Origin: Oscillospiraceae bacterium
GTDB taxonomy: Bacteria; Bacillota; Clostridia; Oscillospirales; Oscillospiraceae
Assembly: GCA_017538775.1 (NCBI GenBank)
Contig: JAFYIF010000179.1
Location: 1 to 8,589, forward strand
Direction: 5' to 3'
DNA length: 8,589 bases
Part shown: one piece after another, positions 6,601 through 8,589 of the stretch
Position numbering within the stretch: position 1 is the stretch's first letter
Layout of the letters: each line of letters opens with the position of its first letter
Program-made: the position numbers and the translations under genes
The notes under the pieces: model-generated
What the model was told of the DNA's origin: nothing
Database searches by the model: none
The model's input: only the letters and a program-made list of their open reading frames with translations

Positions 6601-8386
6601 GGCTGGCCCGGTAGCAGGTGCACACGTCCCGGTCCAGATCCACATAGAAGACGCTCCGGTAGTCGGCGGCCATGGCGGTGATCATCGCGTTGGCCTTGTG
6701 TTCCTCCTGTTCCTGCTGCAAGAGCTGCTGCTGCAAGCGGACCCGGGCTTCCAGCTCCGTCCGGACCCGGCGGGAGTGGCGTACCAGCGTCCAGACGATC
6801 AGAAGCACGAGGACCAGCAGCGCGCCCAGCACATAGGGCAGGATGTCCGACAGGAACTGGGAGAGGGAGAAGGCAGCGCCGGGATAGGAGTAGTTGGTGA
6901 GGGCCGCGCTGATCTGGGTCCCGGACACCAGACCGGCGGTTTTGTTCAGGATGTAGTAGAGCGCGCTGTCGGAGCGCCGGACGGCGAAGGAGAAGTTCAT
7001 GTTCGCGCCGGTGGCCACGGCGGTGAGGTCGTTTTTCTCCCGCGCCGCCTCGGTCTGGAGCAGACGGTAGTTGCTGAACAGGGCGCAGTCCGCGCTGCCG
7101 TTTCGCACGGCCCGGAAACACGCGTCCAGATCATTGAAATAGACGGCGCTCCAGCCGGGGTAGTTGTCCCGGAGGAAGGAGGTGAAGTTGGGGTTGGTCC
7201 CGTTCAGGGCGGCCCGCAGCGCCGACTCCGCGGAGAGGTTCAGGTGTTCGGACTTCCGCACCGCCGCGTACATCTCCGTCTCGATGAAGGGGCCGGTCAC
7301 CAGCACGTCCATGTCCTCCGCGTCGAAGGCGCTCAGGTGGATGGGGAAGACGCAGTCCAGCTCGCCCGCGTGCAGGGCCTCCAGCGCCGCCTCCAGCGTG
7401 GGGTAGGGCAGGGACTCGAAAGACAGCGCCGCGTTTTGCAGACTGGCGGAGGCCAGGTCCAGATAGTCCCGCAGTCCGCCGGTCAGGGTCCCGCCCTCGG
7501 TCCCGCAGAAGGGGAGATAGTCGTCCAGATAGCCCACCCGGACCGGGCCGTGGGCCTCCAGCCAGGCCGCCTCAGCCGCGGGGAGGAAGGCGGCGGTGCC
7601 GGACTTGCGGATGTACCGGTCATAGAGTTCCTGGTTGTAGTTGCGGTCCTCGTCCTGGATCTTGCTCAGCGCCTCGTTCAGCTCCGGCAGCAGGTCGGAG
7701 CGGGCGTTGCTGACGGCAAAGTAGAAATCGGACTGGCCGATGCGGATGACGGGCGCGTAGGAACCCGTGTCCCCAAAGGCGTCGATGGTGACATAGGCGT
7801 CCAGCTCCCCGTCCAGCAGCATCCGGACGGACTCCTCCTCCGAGCCGGTAAGCTCCGCCAGCTCCGCGTGGATGCCGTTCTTCTCCGCCCAGTCCAGGAA
7901 GAGGTCACGCTGGACGCTGCCCCGGTTCACGCCCACGGTCTTCCCGTCCAGGCTGTGGATGTCGGAGACCGTGATCTCCCGGTTTTCCTGGGCGACGAAG
8001 ACGTAATAGCCCTCCGTGCCCATGGGCAGGGCGGAAAAGCGCATCTGCGTGGCCCGTTCCTCGGTAAAGGACACGTCGCTCATCAGGTCCAACCGGCCCT
8101 CCCGCAGCATTTGCAAAAGCTCCGGCCAGCTCCCTTCCACATATTCGTAGGTCCAGCCGGTGTGGGCGGCGATCCGCTGCTGGTACTCATAGGCAAGACC
8201 GCTGCGTCGGCCGTAGCTGTCCACATAGTTGAAGGGCGACTCGTACCAGCCGACCCGCACGACCTTCTGCTCCGGTGCCTGGGCCGAGCCGATCAGCGGC
8301 AGCGCCAGCGCCAGCAGCAACGCCAGGCACAGCGCCCAGCCTCCCGACCGCCGCCTGTCGTGCTTCCAATGTCTGGATTTCGTCAT
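3650..8386 (-). CDS. Membrane hybrid sensor histidine kinase with two solute-binding-like domains, three PAS-like units and two receiver domains
   Basis: This 1578-residue protein resembles the BvgS/EvgS group of hybrid kinases. Domains in order: signal peptide or first helix (basic [11 protein letters not shown], then a hydrophobic stretch ending GSAQA, about 1-37); SBP_bac_3-like domain (41-261) with a TEER motif whose R111 is a typical amino-acid-ligand arginine; second SBP-like domain (280-499) without that motif but with four Cys; membrane helix (515-535); three tandem PAS-like units joined by coiled-coil linkers (551-722, 723-894, 895-1054); HisKA with SHEIRTP and H1073; HATPase with N1191, DTGIGM and GSTGLGLAI; receiver 1 with D1366 and K1417; receiver 2 with D1503 and K1557. 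No Hpt or DNA-binding output follows, so phosphoryl transfer must go to separate proteins. It should sense an extracytoplasmic solute. The ATG at 8386 is preferred because GGAG lies 8 nt upstream; a TTG at 8413 lacks a ribosome site. A promoter lies upstream and a terminator downstream. Confidence 0.93.
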   Translation of the reverse strand: MTKSRHWKHDRRRSGGWALCLALLLALALPLIGSAQAPEQKVVRVGWYESPFNYVDSYGRRSGLAYEYQQRIAAHTGWTYEYVEGSWPELLQMLREGRLDLMSDVSFTEERATQMRFSALPMGTEGYYVFVAQENREITVSDIHSLDGKTVGVNRGSVQRDLFLDWAEKNGIHAELAELTGSEEESVRMLLDGELDAYVTIDAFGDTGSYAPVIRIGQSDFYFAVSNARSDLLPELNEALSKIQDEDRNYNQELYDRYIRKSGTAAFLPAAEAAWLEAHGPVRVGYLDDYLPFCGTEGGTLTGGLRDYLDLASASLQNAALSFESLPYPTLEAALEALHAGELDCVFPIHLSAFDAEDMDVLVTGPFIETEMYAAVRKSEHLNLSAESALRAALNGTNPNFTSFLRDNYPGWSAVYFNDLDACFRAVRNGSADCALFSNYRLLQTEAAREKNDLTAVATGANMNFSFAVRRSDSALYYILNKTAGLVSGTQISAALTNYSYPGAAFSLSQFLSDILPYVLGALLVLVLLIVWTLVRHSRRVRTELEARVRLQQQLLQQEQEEHKANAMITAMAADYRSVFYVDLDRDVCTCYRASPAMRDELQPGEVFPYRSGFTNYANQYVVEADRARFLAFIEPERIRAGLAEQPMIGLRYLSVRNGEERYEMLRMAGVRTREERSDDIIHAVGIGFSDVDRETREDLAQHQALSDALQREKEELESRLGLQQKLLEQQEEERRANAMITAMAADYRSVYYVDLDRNTATCFRASEITDYDIKPGVTFPFQSVFLDYAKRRVAKEDQVRFFLFIQPENIRAGLAKQPMIGLRYLTVRDGVERYEMLRMAGVRTREERSDGIIHAVGIGFSDVDRETREDLAKHQALSDALQREKAELETRLALQEQLLEQQEEERRANAMITAMAADYRSVFYVDLDRDESTCYRARYAVPNEPQPGEQFPFREGFTHYAQRFVAEADREQFLRFIEPENIRAGLARQPMIALRFLSIRDGAERYEMLRMAGVRTMEERSDDIIHAVGVGFSDVDSATREDLARQQALSDALGQANTASAAKTSFLSSMSHEIRTPMNAIIGLNAIALKEPDLPPHARESLEKLGVSAKHLLELINGILDMSRIESGRMSLRNEEFSFRELTEQINTIIQGQCQEKGLQYDYRVLDRADDFYIGDAGKLRQALINILGNAVKYTPAPGTVSFLVEPLPKYEGNAPLRFTVRDTGIGMDKSFLPQIFDAFAQEDVDKANKLGSTGLGLAITKNIVEMMNGRIEVESEKGKGSTFTVTVTLRASERTEEADAGGEMLARDLRVLIVDDDPVACEHAQSVLDEVGIYSDACNSGQEAYRLLELAGARQQPYSLILVDWRMPEEDGVAVAHSIRERYDKQVPIILLTAYDWEGIQDEALAAGADSFLTKPLQSATVLQEFRHVLLNKERSQPETPRAELEGRHILLAEDMELNAEIVMELLSMRDITTDLAENGKIAVDLFAASAPGSYDAVLMDIRMPVMDGHEATRRIRALDRPDAKAVPIIALSANALDEDVQRSLQAGMDAHLSKPVEPERLFDTLEVLIGAKPVK
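5225..6736 (-). repeat. Three tandem 516-bp coding repeats (PAS-like sensor units) inside the hybrid kinase gene
   Basis: Unit 1 is 6736-6221, unit 2 is 6220-5705, and unit 3 is 5704-5225, where it merges into the linker to the kinase core. The landmark [14 protein letters not shown] recurs at exactly 172-residue spacing both times, without gaps. Each unit has a Gln/Glu-rich coiled-coil head, then YVDLDR, then a TC(Y/F)RA motif, a variable middle, and a strongly conserved tail ([22 protein letters not shown]). DNA identity is high: the block at 5637-5694 recurs at 6153-6210 and the block at 5833-5890 recurs at 6349-6406, each 58 bases long without a mismatch by eye. The fold assignment to PAS is from family knowledge; the repetition is directly visible. 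Confidence 0.92.
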
Positions 8387-8460
8387 GTTCCCCACTCCGT
8401 TTTCAAGATCCAAACACGCGCGATGCGCGCACAGAAAAATCCCATACTATACACTACAAG

Positions 8461-8488
8461 ATTATAGTGATTTTTCCGAAAAACGCAA
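8461..8488 (-). promoter_or_regulatory. Predicted sigma-A promoter of the hybrid kinase gene
   Basis: On the minus strand TTGCGT (8488-8483) is separated by 16 nt from a perfect TATAAT (8466-8461). Transcription would start near 8454, giving a leader of about 68 nt. A small GCGCG-ATG-CGCGC hairpin (8418-8430) lies in that leader. The -10 box overlaps an ACTATA ... TATAGT inverted repeat (minus strand, 6-bp arms, 11-nt gap). These small symmetries may or may not matter. Confidence 0.65.
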
Positions 8489-8517
8489 CACCCTTTCCGG
8501 ATTTTTGTCAAAAACGC
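8469..8517. promoter_or_regulatory. Pair of near-identical 18-bp palindrome-bearing sites at 31-bp spacing, candidate operators of the kinase gene
   Basis: Two sites share the pattern GATTTTTNNNAAAAACGC, at 8469-8486 and 8500-8517, differing only in the three central bases. Each contains an odd palindrome, TTTTTCCGAAAAA (8471-8483) and TTTTTGTCAAAAA (8502-8514). Their centres are 31 bp apart, about three helical turns, so two bound proteins would face the same side of DNA. The proximal site fills the spacer and touches the -35 box; the distal one lies upstream of it. That arrangement fits cooperative repressor or autoregulator binding. The repeat is seen; the regulator is unknown. Confidence 0.5.
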
Positions 8518-8528
8518 CAAATGAAGCC

Positions 8529-8541
8529 CCGGATGATCCGG
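8529..8541. promoter_or_regulatory. Short palindrome upstream of the kinase promoter
   Basis: CCGGAT-G-ATCCGG is a perfect 6+1+6 inverted repeat about 40 bp upstream of the -35 box, with partly matching flanks (AGCC on one side, GGCT on the other). It could be a further protein site or simply a small stem. Its sequence differs from the T/A-rich pair nearer the promoter. Confidence 0.25.
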
Positions 8542-8557
8542 CTAAGGAAAAATGAAG

Positions 8558-8584
8558 GGCGCCGCAGGAAATCCATGCGGCGCC
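8558..8584 (-). terminator. Terminator of a leftward gene lying beyond the right edge
   Basis: GGCGCCGCA (8558-8566) and TGCGGCGCC (8576-8584) form a perfect 9-bp GC-rich stem with a 9-nt loop. On the minus strand it is followed by CTTCATTTTTCCTT, a U-rich run typical of intrinsic termination. The gene it serves is not in the window, but it would be transcribed in the same direction as the hybrid kinase, and this stem would insulate the two. Confidence 0.7.
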
Positions 8585-8589
8585 GCAGA

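Noticed and set aside
5225..6736. CRISPR or satellite-type interpretation of the tandem repeats
   Set aside because: The 516-bp period is in frame, the units are full protein domains and there are no short spacers, so this is domain duplication.
2428..8386. The histidine-free ATPase protein and the hybrid kinase as one two-component operon
   Set aside because: They are convergent, each with its own upstream region and a shared strong terminator between them. Functional pairing is possible but nothing in the layout shows it.
8387..8413. TTG start adding nine residues to the hybrid kinase
   Set aside because: No ribosome site precedes it. The ATG at 8386 has GGAG at the right distance and gives a normal signal peptide.
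3725..8467. A plus-strand open frame of about 1580 codons running antisense to the whole hybrid kinase gene
   Set aside because: It is the shadow of a GC-rich gene whose codon pattern removes stops from the opposite strand. Its translation has no recognisable domain, is rich in Val, Gly, Gln and Leu, and its apparent repeats simply mirror the kinase repeats.
8507..8512. Consensus TTGACA on the minus strand as an alternative -35 box for the kinase gene
   Set aside because: No -10-like hexamer lies 16-18 nt downstream; the pair TTGCGT/TATAAT fits better.

Overview
The window looks like chromosomal DNA from a GC-rich Gram-positive of the class Clostridia, most likely an Oscillospiraceae-type gut anaerobe. 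This rests on codon use dominated by G/C third positions, strong purine-rich ribosome binding sites, a clostridial-style HemW and family 4 uracil-DNA glycosylase, and a hybrid histidine kinase of a type I associate with gut Firmicutes. The genus cannot be fixed from sequence reading alone. I see no RNA genes, CRISPR arrays, transposases, phage genes or origins.

Layout, left to right. (1) Positions 1-117, minus strand: the first 39 codons of a gene that runs off the left edge. (2) 160-1398, minus strand: hemW, a radical SAM heme chaperone, 42 bp upstream of the partial gene and probably in one operon with it. (3) 1399-1570: a short divergent promoter region, with an extended -10 promoter for each direction and a 14-bp palindrome near the hemW transcription start. 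(4) 1571-2134, plus strand: a family 4 (iron-sulfur) uracil-DNA glycosylase. (5) 2135-2427: a comparatively AT-rich intergenic stretch with a perfect 10-bp hairpin capped by a UNCG-type tetraloop. (6) 2428-3501, plus strand: a soluble protein with a histidine-kinase-type ATPase domain that contains no histidine at all. (7) 3502-3649: a perfect 15-bp stem that probably terminates both convergent genes, then a structured stretch with a second perfect hairpin directly after the stop codon of the next gene. (8) 3650-8386, minus strand: a 1578-residue membrane hybrid histidine kinase with two extracytoplasmic solute-binding-like domains, one further membrane helix, three tandem PAS-like units with an exact 172-residue period, a kinase core and two receiver domains. 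(9) 8387-8589: its promoter region, with an 18-bp near-repeat at 31-bp spacing over the promoter, and at the right edge a terminator for a leftward gene outside the window.

The left half is housekeeping (heme trafficking, DNA repair). The right half is signalling: a histidine-free ATPase protein converges on a large hybrid sensor kinase. No response regulator with a DNA-binding output and no Hpt domain is present, so the kinase's downstream partners must be encoded elsewhere. The points most worth a second look are the histidine-free kinase-like protein, the tandem PAS-like array with its long identical DNA blocks, and the repeated palindromes over the kinase promoter.
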